Positions 45,253 to 56,329 of a stretch of 64,000 bases of DNA are shown in pieces. The stretch's first letter is position 1, and each line of letters begins with the position of its first letter. The DNA is from Emiliania huxleyi CCMP1516. Taxonomy: Eukaryota; Haptophyta; Isochrysidales; Noelaerhabdaceae. The DNA lies in assembly GCF_000372725.1 (NCBI RefSeq), contig NW_005201613.1, positions 106,676 through 170,675 of the forward strand, given 5' to 3'. The position numbers were made by a program, and so were the translations under genes. The notes beneath the pieces are model-generated. The model did not search any database, had not been told where the DNA came from, and saw only the letters and a list, made by a program, of their open reading frames with translations.

Positions 45253-47253
45253 ATGTCATCCTGGTCGACCTTAGCGCCCGATCATCCCGCGGTGGAAAGG
45301 AACGCAACTCTTCACGCGCCTCTGCTCGCTCTCGCTAGTATCATCGACACCGGCGGCGGCCGTGCGGCGGTCGCTCGCACTCACGCCGCGCTCCAACTCT
45401 CGGCGCAAGGCGGCACACGCGCAGAGCTCAAACAGTCGGTGTGGAAATTCTCCCTCGCGCCGGGCGAGTGCGTGGTCAACGGCACCTCACGTCGCGCCGC
45501 CGTCACACCGCTGCTCGTCTCGCGCATCCTCTTTGCACTCGGTGCGCGAGGAGGCCACGCCGGCACCACCAACGAACTGACTGCCCTCGCCACTAACGGC
45601 GCCCCGCTGTGGCGTTGGGCGCCGCCTGCCGAGCCCGGCGAAAATGCGAGCTGTCCGCTGCTGCTCGCTGGGGAGGCGGGAGGAGACTCGGTTTACATCG
45701 CTACCGTGCCGAGCGATGCCGCCTCCGCCTCCGCCGCCTCCACCGCCTCGCTCTGGCGGCTGGGGGCCGCGTCGGGTGCCCTCGCCTGGAACGCGCCCCT
45801 CTGCAGCGCCGCCGCGTGCGTCCCGCTCGCCCTTGTGCCGTGGCCGGGCGGTGGCGCCGCTTCCCTCTCCCTGCTCGACGCGTCTCGCCTCGTCGCGAGT
45901 CGGTTCGCCGCGAACGGCTCGCGCCTCTGGGAGGAGGAGCTCCCTGTGCAGCGGCCTCGCGCACTCGCACTCACCCTCGATGCCGACGCCGCCGATGCCG
46001 ACGCCGATGCCGACGCCGATGGCGCCGCCGCCGCCGGTGGCGGTGGCGGTGGCGGTGGCGGTGGCGATTCGATGCTCGCAGCCTCGCCGTCGCTGCTCGT
46101 CGCAGCGCCGCCGCCGTTAGCGGGAGGGGCGGCGGGCGGAGGGGCGGAGCGCCTCGTCGTCGTCTCGTCCGCCCGGCGGAGCGCGGGAGCCAACAGCAGC
46201 CGCCAGAGCCTCTGGTCGCTCTCGGGAGCCTCCGGCGCCGTCGAGGCGCAACACGGGCTCGGATCGATGTTTGGAGGCGCCGCCCCTCTCCAAGGCTGTT
46301 TGCCGCCGCTCGGCACTCCCACGGCGATGCTCGCGCTCGTATGCGGGACACGGCCGACCGGCGCGCGGCTCCTCCTCTTCACGTGGGACGGGAGGGGGCG
46401 CCTCCTCCCTCCTCCCCGCCCCGCGCGCTTCGGCCCGCCCGCAGCGCTGTTGCTGCCGCAGACGCCCGTCATCGACGCGGCGGGCACCGTCCTCGCTCTG
46501 ATGCTGGCGGAGGGCGGCGGCCGCGGGCCGAGAGGCGGCGAACCTGGCGACGAGGCGCCTGTCGATCCGCGACCCGGTCGCCCGCCATCCGCCACCAACG
46601 CGACGCTGCTCTGCTCGCTCCGGCTGCCGGCGGGGCAGCGAGGCGGCGCAATTCCTCTGGGGAACGTCTCCGCCCCACGCCCCTCCTTCCCACCGTTGCC
46701 GCTGCCGGCGAGCCTCGCGCGCCCGGCCGACCCGCGCGGCGCGTCTGTGGCTCTCACCGCCGACGGCGCCATCCTCGTCGGTGGCGGCGCGCTGCTGGTG
46801 TCCGTCGGTGAGGCCGACGCGTGCAGCGGGGTGGTCTGCGACCCGCAGCACGGGGTGTGCGTCGTCGGCTCAGGCGGGCGGCCGCAGTGCTTCTGCGAGG
46901 CGAACTACGTGGGTGCGGGCGGCGGCAGCTTGCCTTGCTCCGTCCTGTACGCCCCCGGCTCCTACTCTGTGCCTCTCTGGATCTCTTACGGCGTCGCCGC
47001 CGCGCTCCTCGTCCTCGTCTTCGCCTCGGTGATCGCCGTGTACCGCTCCCTCCTCTGGCTGCGGCTGCGCGTCAAGCTGGCGCCCGTCTACGAGTCGCTC
47101 ATGTACCGCACCACGCTCGAGCGGCACGCGGGCCGCGAGCCGCCGGCCGGCGTGCCGCCCGCGCCGCAGGGAGGCGAGCGTTCCGCCCCCGCGTGCGCCT
47201 CGACCGCCTACGCGCCGCCCGATGCAGGGAGTTTCGCGGAAGGGCCGCGCTGA
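45253..47253 (+). CDS. Single-pass membrane protein with propeller-like ectodomain and EGF-like module
   Basis: A single-exon, 667-aa protein from the ATG at 45253. About 500 residues of repeating beta-type segments (LTALATNGAPLWRWAPP; VYIATVPSD; SLWRLGAASGALAWNAPLC; QSLWSLSGASGAVEAQHGLG) resemble a PQQ-like beta-propeller. An EGF-like unit (CSGVVCDPQHGVCVVG ... PQCFCEANYVG) follows, then a membrane span (WISYGVAAALLVLVFASVIA) and a cytoplasmic tail rich in Pro. N-glycosylation sequons are frequent, fitting a lumenal ectodomain. The N-terminus lacks an obvious signal peptide, so the true start may differ. The frame stays open 2 kb upstream on the antisense of the RAD60-like gene, which I regard as GC-rich chance. 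Confidence 0.6.
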   Translation: MSSWSTLAPDHPAVERNATLHAPLLALASIIDTGGGRAAVARTHAALQLSAQGGTRAELKQSVWKFSLAPGECVVNGTSRRAAVTPLLVSRILFALGARGGHAGTTNELTALATNGAPLWRWAPPAEPGENASCPLLLAGEAGGDSVYIATVPSDAASASAASTASLWRLGAASGALAWNAPLCSAAACVPLALVPWPGGGAASLSLLDASRLVASRFAANGSRLWEEELPVQRPRALALTLDADAADADADADADGAAAAGGGGGGGGGGDSMLAASPSLLVAAPPPLAGGAAGGGAERLVVVSSARRSAGANSSRQSLWSLSGASGAVEAQHGLGSMFGGAAPLQGCLPPLGTPTAMLALVCGTRPTGARLLLFTWDGRGRLLPPPRPARFGPPAALLLPQTPVIDAAGTVLALMLAEGGGRGPRGGEPGDEAPVDPRPGRPPSATNATLLCSLRLPAGQRGGAIPLGNVSAPRPSFPPLPLPASLARPADPRGASVALTADGAILVGGGALLVSVGEADACSGVVCDPQHGVCVVGSGGRPQCFCEANYVGAGGGSLPCSVLYAPGSYSVPLWISYGVAAALLVLVFASVIAVYRSLLWLRLRVKLAPVYESLMYRTTLERHAGREPPAGVPPAPQGGERSAPACASTAYAPPDAGSFAEGPR

Positions 47254-47761
47254 GAGGATCTCCTTCCGTGTTATAGTAAGAGAGAGACTGGTGTCTCAGA
47301 GTACGGCTCGCTACAGCCGTACTCTCCCGTCCGTCAGAGCGGTCACACAGGACACACACAAGCGCTGTGCAATAACCCCAATAGGCAATAGAAGAACATT
47401 TGAGACATGAGATGAGAGAGAGCAGAGGGTCCGGAGCGACGGGGGAGATACACCGCAAGCGTCATCCGTCAAGCCGATGTAGAGACCCGTCAACACCCCG
47501 ACGACCACGGGACCAAGTGCGTGGTCGGGACCCGTCCCGCACGATATGCCGCTCCGCTCGTGCGTCGTGGTCTCGACATGCGTCACATCATGCCACAGCC
47601 ACACGTGTATGGCTGTGTGTGACAGCCGTGATGATCTAGTGTCTGGTGGCTCTCTACGGAGCGTTTACACAATAGCTCGGCACCCTGACCGTGGCTGTGT
47701 GTGATGATCTAGTGCTTGATGATCTCTCGCCCCCCCGCCCCCGCTGCATCGGCCCCGTTGA
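47254..47761. other. Intergenic between convergent genes
   Basis: No gene. The short motif GTGTGATGATCTAGTG / GTGACAGCCGTGATGATCTAG recurs around 47620-47640 and 47698-47714. Nothing else is seen. Confidence 0.4.
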
Positions 47762-50080
47762 TCAACGCAAGACGCGTGCGTGCTCGGGCCATGCGAGCGC
47801 CGCGGCCACCTCCCCTGCCGGCGGCGGCTTGAGGCGCGCGCCAACCTCTGCGGCCGGCTCCCCGCTGGACGGGTCGAGCGACGCGTCCACCCCGCGGGGG
47901 GACGAGTAGCGGTGGATCTGTGGCTCGCCCGTGCGCCATGAGTCGAAGGCGGCGACGTCGTCGGCATCCTCGGTGTCGCTCAGCTCGTCGAGCGCGTCGA
48001 ATCTCCCGCAAGCCTGCAGCCGCAGCGTGCGGACGGGGCAGGTCAAAGCCACTGCGGCACGGGCACACAATCTATCGGCTCCATCTCGACTCCCTCTCGG
48101 CTCCCTCTCAACCTGCAGCTTTGGAACGCCACGCAGCTGTGCCAAGCGGTCGCAAGCGAGGCGCTCTACGAGGCGGCGCTGTTGCGCTCGTTGAAGGAGC
48201 GGCTTGACGTTGCGGCGGCACCCTCCACTCTGAGCTGGAGGAGCCGATGACGTGAGCGCCTCCCTGCTCTCTCCCCTCCGCCTGGCGGCGGGCGCCGCGG
48301 TCCCGTCAGACGCCTCCTCCTCCTCATCCGCCGCCGCCGCCGCCGCCGCCTCCCCCGCCAGAGGCACGGCGCCAAACTTGATCAGCAACGCGCGCAATTC
48401 CGCGTAGCTCACCAGGGAGTCGCCGTTCGCGTCGGCCACCGCCATCATCGGCTCCTCTAGCTCGGGCGGCAGGCCGAGCAGCCGCAGCACCGCGCCAAAC
48501 TCACACCGGTCGATCGCGCCGCTGCCGTCCGCGTCGCAGGCGGCAAACGCGTCGCGCGCCGCCGCCTCGGCCCGCTGCCAACCTTCCTGCGCCGTCCGGT
48601 TGTTGAAGGACCGGCCCGCCGCCTCGGCCCGCTGTCGCGAGAGCGCGTCCGGGTGCCTCTTTCGCTCCTCGGACTCCTCGTCGAGCTCGTCGAGCCACTC
48701 GCGGAGCCTCCCCTCCGAGGATCGAGAGCAGTTGGAGCAGTTGGACCCCTCGCGGAGCCCCCCCTCCAACTGCCCCCCGCTCCCCCCCTCCAACTGCCCC
48801 CCGCTCTCCCCCTCCTGCTTCTCCCGCTCCGCCTCCTCCGCCTCGATCAGGCGCAAGTGTCCGCTTCCGCGGCTGCTGCGGACGCTGCCGCTGCTCCGGA
48901 AGCTGGAGCGGTATACGGGATCGTTCGACTCGTCCGCGCTGTCCGCGCGCGCGCCGTCGCCGGGGTGCCCAAAGGTCTGCTCCTTCTCTCCCGCCGCAGC
49001 CGCGGCGACGGCGGCGCCGAGCGGCGACGCGCCGCTCTCCGCTGCGGCGAGGACCGCTCCCACGCGCCGCTGCTCTGCCGGGCAGACGGCGGCGAGCCAC
49101 TCGTGTGCGAGCCGGCAGACGCCGCAGAGGTCGGGCCGACGGTCGGGGTCGATGACGAGCATGCCGTCGAGGAGCTTGACGAGCAGCGGTGCCGCCGGCG
49201 AGCTCAGGCAGGGTGAGAGCTCCTCCTCCGTCGCCGGCCCGACCATGCCGGGGAAGGTGGCGGCCAGCTCGTCCGAGAGCGGCGTCGAGAGGAGGAGCCA
49301 CGTCGCGCTAAAGCCGAGGTGCGCCGCGCGGCCCTGTGCATTGTAGACGCGGCGGTAGCGACCCGACTGCTCGTGCACGTTTGCGAGCGCCCACGGGTGG
49401 AAGCCGGCCGCGGCCGCGAAGAGCGAGATGCCGAGCGACCAGACGTCGGACTTGAAGGTGTTGTACGCGCGGGCGTGGGGCACGGCGCGCTTGCAGATCT
49501 CGGGCGCGATGTAGGGCAGCGTGCCCGCGGCCCGCGTGCTCTCGCGCTGCATCAGGCTCAGCCCAAAGTCGATGAGCGTCGCCGAGTGCGCGCGGTCGAC
49601 GAGGATGTTTGCGGGCTTCACGTCGAGGTGCGCCACGCCGCAGCTGTGCATGTAGACCAGTCCGACAAGGGCGGTGGCAAAGGCGCGGCCGAGAGCGGCC
49701 TCCGTCTGGTCGCGGCCGCACCACCCGAACTCTCTCTCGCCGGCGCGATCCATCACCATGTAGTGCCACCGCCGGCCGCCAATCTCAGCCGTCGCGGCGG
49801 TGTGCAGCCTCGGGACGGAGGGGAGCGGTGACCCGTGGGCGCTCTCGTTCAGGAGCCGGAGCGCCACCTCTTCAGTAGTGCCGATATGGTGCGGAGCTAC
49901 GTCGGGCTGCAACTTGAGCACCATGCTCTGGCCGCCCGACGCACATTTGCCAAAATAGATTCGCGCAAACCCTCCGCCGGCAGAGGGGAGAGTCGACGGA
50001 ATGCACACGCCGAGGGAGGCCGGCCGAGCGGCTGCGGCAGCGGCGTACTCCTCCTCGCTGATCTGGCTGGGGGGAGACAT
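47762..50080 (-). CDS. Ser/Thr protein kinase with two C-terminal EF hands
   Basis: The ATG at 50080 ([12 protein letters not shown]) is chosen over upstream non-ATG frame. The kinase domain covers about residues 20-340: Gly-rich loop [14 protein letters not shown]-like Lys in [49 protein letters not shown]. All catalytic residues are present (the HRD Arg is Leu). A linker with Ser-rich stretches and two GGQLEGG repeats leads to two EF hands with good calcium loops ([13 protein letters not shown] and [13 protein letters not shown]). This differs from a classic CDPK, which has four EF hands and a DFG-adjacent junction domain. A 99-nt in-frame segment (48017-48115) is bounded by CTGCAG-GT and CTGCAG-G, so it may be a retained or spliced intron. 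Calcium regulation is inferred. Confidence 0.8.
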   Translation of the reverse strand: MSPPSQISEEEYAAAAAARPASLGVCIPSTLPSAGGGFARIYFGKCASGGQSMVLKLQPDVAPHHIGTTEEVALRLLNESAHGSPLPSVPRLHTAATAEIGGRRWHYMVMDRAGEREFGWCGRDQTEAALGRAFATALVGLVYMHSCGVAHLDVKPANILVDRAHSATLIDFGLSLMQRESTRAAGTLPYIAPEICKRAVPHARAYNTFKSDVWSLGISLFAAAAGFHPWALANVHEQSGRYRRVYNAQGRAAHLGFSATWLLLSTPLSDELAATFPGMVGPATEEELSPCLSSPAAPLLVKLLDGMLVIDPDRRPDLCGVCRLAHEWLAAVCPAEQRRVGAVLAAAESGASPLGAAVAAAAAGEKEQTFGHPGDGARADSADESNDPVYRSSFRSSGSVRSSRGSGHLRLIEAEEAEREKQEGESGGQLEGGSGGQLEGGLREGSNCSNCSRSSEGRLREWLDELDEESEERKRHPDALSRQRAEAAGRSFNNRTAQEGWQRAEAAARDAFAACDADGSGAIDRCEFGAVLRLLGLPPELEEPMMAVADANGDSLVSYAELRALLIKFGAVPLAGEAAAAAAADEEEEASDGTAAPAARRRGESREALTSSAPPAQSGGCRRNVKPLLQRAQQRRLVERLACDRLAQLRGVPKLQVEREPRGSRDGADRLCARAAVALTCPVRTLRLQACGRFDALDELSDTEDADDVAAFDSWRTGEPQIHRYSSPRGVDASLDPSSGEPAAEVGARLKPPPAGEVAAALAWPEHARVLR

Positions 50081-50221
50081 GTGGAAGTCACGCCCTCGCC
50101 TCGCCCGGGCCGACAAGGCGAGGAGCTCTGAGGGCGAGCTGAGGCGAGCCCTAGAGGGCGACACGCCAGCTACTGTCCAAGGCTGGCCCGGGGGGGGGCC
50201 CAGGTTGTCGCGGACACTGCA

Positions 50222-51221
50222 GGCTGAGGGCCAAAAGTAAAACGCTCAAGGCCGCTCTCGGCTCTCAGAGAGGCGTTATATCTCAGTAACCCCGCTCGCA
50301 AGTACTAGAGCAGCGTTCGTCAAGCTCAAACCCCACTCTACACAACACAGAGCAGCGTTTGCCTAACAAGACTCCGCTCTGCAACCTTCAGAGCGGACTC
50401 TTGCTCAGAAAAACACCGACCGAGCACGTTCGAGCGGAGTCAAGTCAGTGCAACACCGCTCAACATAGCGGGAGCGGTCAATTTCCGCGGAGAGGCTGCT
50501 TTCGCCTCCCTCAGTCGCGCTCTCCTTCGCTCCTCCTCTTCAGAGCGGGACTTTGCTGAGTGAACACCGCTCTAGCTGGCCAGAGCAGCGATTGCTTTAA
50601 GCTGACACCGCTCTAAATGACGTGAGCGGCGTCGCCCTGAATAGACGCTGCTCTGGGACGCCGGGACGGCGATGCCACCTGACGCCGACGGCGGATCCAC
50701 GATCGCTCGTGGCGCGCGGCGCGGCGTGGCGAGCCCCGCCCCTGGGGTTGAGCAGCGTGTGGGTGGGTCGTCACTGCTCCGAGTAGTCAGAGCGGCGTCG
50801 CGTTTAGTGATACGCCGCTCACGCCATTTAGAGCGGTGTCAGCTTAAAGCAATCGCTGCTCTTACTAGCTAGAGCGGTGTTCACTTAGCAAAGTCCCGCT
50901 CTGAAGAGGAGGAGCGAAGGAGAGCGCGACTGAGGGAGGCGAAAGCAGCCTCTCTGCGGAAATTGACCGCTCCCGCTATGTTGAGCGGTGTTGCACTGAC
51001 TTGACTCCGCTCGAACGTGTTTGGTCGGTGTTTTTCTGAGCACGAGTCCGCTCTGAAGGTTGCAGAGCGGAGTCTTGTTAGGCAAACGCTGCTCTGTGTT
51101 GTGTAGAGTGGGGTTTGAGCTTGACGAATGCTGCTCAGTACCTGCGAGCGGGGTTACTGAGATATAACGCCTCTCTGAGAGCCGAGAGCGGCGTTGCACG
51201 TTTTACTTTTGGCCCTCAGCC
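50222..51221. mobile_element. Foldback Mutator-like element, 1,000 bp, 9-bp TSD
   Basis: Ends GGCTGAGGGCCAAAAGTAAA at 50222 and the complement ending at 51221 are flanked by identical GACACTGCA at 50213-50221 and 51222-51230. The inverted arms reach inward for about 420 bp each, leaving a loop of roughly 150-180 bp. The arms are studded with CCGCTC/GAGCGG units at short spacing, typical of transposase-binding repeats. No transposase is encoded, so it is non-autonomous. A 9-bp target duplication with very long inverted repeats is characteristic of Mutator-like elements. The perfect duplication suggests recent insertion. Confidence 0.88.
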
Positions 51222-51230
51222 GACACTGCA

Positions 51231-51891
51231 GGGCGTGAACACAACCTGACGGATCCGCTCCTCACAGTCGCACGCGCCGCGCGCACGCGCCGCGCTGCGG
51301 CGCGTGCGACTGTCTTTGTTTGAAGTCAAAAGTCGAATCAGAGCGGTGTCGGTGCACACACCGCCGGTTTCTGCAAGAAAAGCCACTAAGCCAGTGGCCG
51401 TATAGTGGGTTGCGGGCATTAAGAAAACAGGATCTTGCCGTTTCTAAGCCTTTCCACAGTCCTCCCCACACCACGCCGTTGGCGAATTATGGGGAGGTGT
51501 ACACCGAATCGGACAAACAAACACACTCCTTACTTCAGCTGGTATGTCGGCTGTCGGGCCTCTTCGGCTCGCGGCCGCCGTGCTGCTGGTCCTGAGCGAT
51601 CCTGCGCTCGCACTCGCGCAGAGCACGCGTGCTCTGCGCCCCGTGGACGCCGCAGCAGCGGTGTCCCACGTCGGCGCTGTCCGACACCCACACTCCTCGG
51701 CTCGATGACGTTCCCAAGAGCTGCCAGCTCGACCCGCCTCAAACATCTGCAGCGCGATCAAGAATGAAGAAACGTGCGTGGCCGCGTTGCGTTAGTCAGC
51801 TTATGGTACTCTCTCGTTTCTCCCCACACAATCACAAATACGCGAAGACGGTGTGTTGTGTACTAGCGAGCTGGCACACTCTCCCCCACTT
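51231..51891. other. Intergenic with a perfect 17-bp-stem hairpin
   Basis: ACAGTCGCACGCGCCGC at 51264-51280 pairs exactly with 51297-51313, with a 16-nt GC-rich loop. No gene is supported. The rest is presumed 3' flank of the WD40 gene. Confidence 0.5.
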
Positions 51892-52950
51892 TCACTCCCT
51901 CACCCGCGGGACGAGCAAGTGCAGCCTCCCGCTCGAGTCGCCCGCGAGGAGAGCCCCATGCAGCCCGCGTCCGGTGGCGAGGGCCGTCACGCGCGGCGCG
52001 CCGGACGCCTCCGCCTCAGCGCCGGCCTCGCGGGGCGGCAACGCCACGCGGCCAACCTCGGAGAGGCTCTCTCCCTCGAGGCTGACGACCTCGCCCTCGA
52101 CGCCCGCGTGCACGTGGCCGCCGGCCAGCGCCAGGCTGTGCACCCGGGGGAGGAGCGCCGACTGGGAGAGCAGGCGTGCGCCGCCGGGAGAGCAGGCGTG
52201 CGCCCACCTCTTCACCGCGCCGTCGAGGCCGGCGGTGAGGAGGCCACCACCGCCGGGCGTGAAGCGCACGCAGCTCACTCGCCCAGCGTGCGCCGCCCAG
52301 CGCACCGGCACGCCCGTCGGGACGCCGTTGCTTCCCACCCGCCAGCAGCGCACCCGCCCGTCGACACTGCCAGCGGCCAGCGCGCCTCCCGTCGACGCTG
52401 CCAGGCAGAGGATGTCCTTCGACCGCACCTGCTCCTCGTCCTCGTACAGCGCAATCTCGTCTTGCGCCGTCACGCCGGACGCCGCCGGCGCGTCCGGCGG
52501 CGGCAGCGGCGGCGCCCACGAGAGGATGCGATTGCAGCCGATCGAGTAGGCTGCACGCGGCGCAGCCGCCGCCTCAGCCGGATCGATGGCAAGCGCTCGC
52601 ACCCATCCCGTGTGTTGCGCGCTCTGCCAGAGCGGAGTGACTGCCGTGCCGCCGCCCGGCTCCTCTCGCAGGCGCCAGGCAAAGACGACGCGCGAGAAGG
52701 AGCCCGCGAGGAGCAGACAGTCGCCGCCCGGCAGCGGGGACGCCTCGAGCGAAAAGACGCTGCCGCCGCCCGGCCGGATCTCGCCCGATGGCTCAATCCC
52801 AGCGGCCGTGGCGCGCCAGAGACGGATGTCAGCGCTGTGGCCGGCCGAGGCGAACAGGGACGAGGAACCGAGCTGCGCCGCAGCGAGAGCGAGGACCGAG
52901 CGGCCGTCGTGAGCGGCGCCGCTGGTGGTGTGTGCGAGTCGAAGCAGCAT
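51892..52950 (-). CDS. WD40-repeat protein
   Basis: An intronless, 352-aa protein from the first true ATG at 52950 (MLLRLAHTTSGAAHDGRS). WD-type blades are visible as short repeats ending in W: GHSADIRLWRAT; AGSFSRVVFAWRLR; TGWVRALAIDPAEAA ... CNRILSWAPP; AAGSVDGRVRCWRVG; AGRVSCVRFTPGGGGLLTAG with GAVKRWAHAC; LLAGDSSGRLHLLVP. Six or seven blades would fill a propeller. The repeats are divergent, and no orthologue can be named. Confidence 0.7.
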   Translation of the reverse strand: MLLRLAHTTSGAAHDGRSVLALAAAQLGSSSLFASAGHSADIRLWRATAAGIEPSGEIRPGGGSVFSLEASPLPGGDCLLLAGSFSRVVFAWRLREEPGGGTAVTPLWQSAQHTGWVRALAIDPAEAAAAPRAAYSIGCNRILSWAPPLPPPDAPAASGVTAQDEIALYEDEEQVRSKDILCLAASTGGALAAGSVDGRVRCWRVGSNGVPTGVPVRWAAHAGRVSCVRFTPGGGGLLTAGLDGAVKRWAHACSPGGARLLSQSALLPRVHSLALAGGHVHAGVEGEVVSLEGESLSEVGRVALPPREAGAEAEASGAPRVTALATGRGLHGALLAGDSSGRLHLLVPRVRE

Positions 52951-53784
52951 TCTTCTGCGCTCTCGATCCGTGGACACTCGAGAGCCTGAGCAACTCTCCT
53001 GAGGTTGAGCAACCCTCCTCACGAGCGTGGACACACCGGTCCTGTGCTTTGTGTACGTCTCTCTCGCGCTTGTGTGTGTTCGCGTTGTCGAGGGAGGGTT
53101 GTCGGCCGGCCAAAACCCGGCGCCGCTGAGGGGTTGCGTCTCTAGCCGCGTAGGGGCAAACGCCCATCCGCCGAGAGTCTGAGACGAGCACTACACCGCA
53201 AGCATCGCAGTACTGCGACACCACGCTATGATTACTTCTGCGGGTACCGCGCCAAGGCCGCGGGCGCGGGGCGAGCTGCGACGAGAAGTAGCCACAATGA
53301 AAACGGCTCCGCTCACCGCTGAGAGAGAGAGAGAGCTTCTTCTTCTCTCCGCTGAGACTCACGGCGACGGCGTTGCACGGGGTGTCTAGTGTCGGCCGCG
53401 CTGCCCGCACACCTTTCCGGTGAGGAAAGAAAGTGGTGTGGCGGCATGAACGCTGATGGCGCAGCCGACAGAGAGTCGCCTATTGGACCGATCACAAACA
53501 TCGCGCCGCGATCGGACCCCCGCGGGGGAACGGGGACGATCGTCCGGCTCCGGGTCAATACGGGTCCATCCCCCCCCCCCCCCCACTCAGCCTCGCGACA
53601 AGTGAATGTGCGGGAACAAACCCGCCGTGGCAGACCACAAATCCTACTTTTGTCCTACGTTCGCATAACAGGCTGCTCTACATAGCAAGGCGCCAAACAT
53701 GTCCTGTGCACCGCGTGTGGAGAGCGAGGGCAACAGCCCAAACGCGCACTCCGGAAGAGCGGACAGATCGGGCAGACGCGCTCG
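52951..53784. other. Intergenic
   Basis: Upstream flank of the WD40 gene and 3' flank of the multipass gene. A C run of about 15 lies at 53569-53583. No gene is recognised. Confidence 0.4.
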
Positions 53785-56329
53785 TTACGATCTAGGCCGG
53801 GCGGGCGACCGCGAGGAGGCGCGCGTGCGGGGCGGCGAGCGCCTTGGCAGCTGCGACCCCGTGGAGGGCTTGGCCGCCTTCCCGCTGCCGAGGAGGTCGA
53901 GGTCCAGCAGGTCGGACGGCTTGGCGTAGCGCGGGTCGTCGATGGTCGCCGCGTCGTACGAGCCCTGCCGGAGCACGCCCTCCGCTGCGTCGACAATCTT
54001 CCAGGAGGCTGTGGCCGGCCTCCCGCCCGGAGGCAGGAGGAAGGAGGGGAAGGCGCCCGCCCAGCAGAGGCGGCACTCCCCGGGCGCAAAGCCGCACGCG
54101 CGGCCGAGCTCCTCGGTGAGGCGGAGGGAGGAGAGGCCGTCGAACCTACGTCCCGCGGCGGCAACCCCAAGGTGCGTCGCTCCACCAAGGCGAGCAGGCG
54201 TGATGGAGCCGGGAACTCACGGTCTCGACGAGACGCGGGCGGCGGCCGGAGGGGCGCGCGGGTCGCGCACCGGAGGTGAGCGACGACGGCGTCGAAGAAG
54301 AGCGCCGAGTGGAAGAGGGCGAAGTCGCCCGAGGCGTGCAGGAGGCCGTCACTGGGCGCGGCCTCACCCATCGCCTCGACTACTAGCGCGGGAAGCAGCC
54401 TACACAAACGTGCACTCTCAGAGGGAGGGGTTGGGAGTGGCAACCGCAGAGCGGGCGCTGCCGCGACGGGGAGTTCCACGTCCATGTGTACGCCGCGAAG
54501 AGGTAGAACCCGTACCAGTCGCCCGCCCAATCGGCGCCAGGCACCAGCGCGGGCCGCGTCCCCGCGTGCAACGTGAGGCGGCGCAGCTTGTGCACGGCCG
54601 ACTTGCGGACGACAAGCACGCCCTGCGACCTGCCCACACACGCTGCGGACGTGGACAAGCGGGCTTGTGTGCGTTCGAAGGAAGTGGGTCAGAGCGACCA
54701 GTTGCCGGCCGCGTGGCGGTGCGCGACGACGTAAGGTACGTGGTCGGGCCTGGGCGGCGAGGGAGGGGGGATGCCGGCTTACGCAAGCGGGCGAGGACCT
54801 CCTACGTGCGTGCGTGCCGTACGTACCGCGTGCGTGCGTACGTGCGTGGCGTGCGTCCGTGCCGTGCCGTGCGTGCGCCTGAAGTGGCCGTAGGCGGCGT
54901 AGAGGGTGTGCCCGACCAGCCACGCGGCGAGGAGCGGGTGCATGTCTGGCAGTGCCTACCGCCGAGATGCGCTCGCGATACAGCCGAAGTGGCGAGGGAG
55001 ACATAGCCCATGCCCGGCGGCGCCTCGAGGTCGATGCCCGTGGAGAGCTGGCCGTACAGCACGTAGTAGCCCACCGCATCTGGAGGAGAGAAGGGATCCG
55101 CTAGATGAGTGATGCTCGATGATGCGGTGGGCTTGGAGGTGCGGCGGGCGACCGGTAAAGTTCCAGCAAAAGACGTCGATGATGAGCGTCGCGATGATGA
55201 AGACGTGCATGCACTGGAAGGTGAAGATGGAGAGCGCCACGGCGAGAGAGTTGCGCGTGTAGAGCAGGAACGGCACCGAGAACTCGACCATCGCGGCGCC
55301 ATTCGCCAGCCACCACGCAAAGGCAGTCTTTCCGAAGTCGGGCGGCTCGGCGTCGTGCGCCTTGAAAGTGAGGCGCCGGAACCACCTTGCCCAGGGCACA
55401 CCCACCATGAACTTGGCCGAAGCGAGATTCATGGTGAACATGTGTGGGAAGGTCGGGCCCAACTTGCAGAAGCCCGAGCCGATGTAGAGCAGGGTGAGGA
55501 ACAGCTGCATGCCGACGACCTGGCCGCGCTCGACGGGGAAGCACATGCACACAAAGAGGTGCAGGTTCTGCGTGCCGTAGGTGTGCATGTGCTGCCCGTA
55601 GTCGAAGAGGAGCTCGTACACGCCGCACGCCGCGAGCGGCCAGACGAGCTCGGGCGAGACTTCCGGGGCGAGAAGGCAGCGCCATGTAAAGACGTGAGTC
55701 AGTACGCCCTCCACCAGGCAGTCGAGCCGGGAGCGGCGCATCGAGAGGAAGGACCAGTGGCCGGCGGGACCAGCGTACTTGATCGTGCCCGGTGTGAGGC
55801 GGTACCACCAGTCCTGGAAGGGCGGGTTCAGCTTATTGTGCAGCGGGCCGTGCTCCACACCAAGCCCCAACGCCTGGCGAGGGGAGACCAAACTAGTCAC
55901 GGACATGGGCGTGGGTCGTGCGAGGCTGCGAGCCCAGACCTCCCAGGCGTTGAACCAGATGAATAGCTTCTGGACGAGCGTGAGCCACGGGAAAGAAGTG
56001 TCTGGCTCGAGGACAGCGGGGGTTGTTGCGACAAAGGTGGCCGAGAAGAGCACACCATAGAGCGGGACCATGCCCCAGTGCCACGCGAAAAACGAGTTTG
56101 GCACACCGAGCCCGCCCGAGGGATCAACCACGCGCCGCACGCTCGCATCGAGCACCCCGAGGAAGCTCGATTCCTCTGGCTGCGGGATGGGAGGCAGGCC
56201 TCCCGCTGGGAAGCGCGTGAGCCAGCTGATATCGAGCGACGCGAGCACGCGGTCCCACGGCGACGAGGCGACTGCATACACGGCGGCGGCCGTCGCCAGT
56301 GTGAGGGCGCTGTAGAGGGCGAGGAGCAT
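53785..56329 (-). CDS. Multipass membrane protein resembling bacterial DUF3556
   Basis: The ATG at 56329 opens a span (MLLALYSALTLATAAAVYAV). Exon 1 (to about 55156) encodes several more spans: SFFAWHWGMVPLYGVLFSAT, VVGMQLFLTLLYIGSGFCKL, VALSIFTFQCMHVFIIATLI. It also encodes conserved-looking loops (NPPFQDWWYRLTPGTIKYAG, SMRRSRLDCLVEGVLTHVFT, LLFDYGQHMHTYGTQNLHLF). Later exons give DAVGYYVLYGQLSTGIDLEA, DMHPLLAAWLVGHTLYAAYG, VPYVVAHRHAAGNWSQGVLV, a DGLLHASGDFALFHSALFFD segment and a soluble tail containing FAPGECRLCW. Junctions restore NFT-DAVGYY and GNW-SQGVL. The plan recalls the actinobacterial DUF3556 transmembrane family; that match is from memory. Function unknown; a lipid- or wall-related role would be guesswork. 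Confidence 0.65.
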
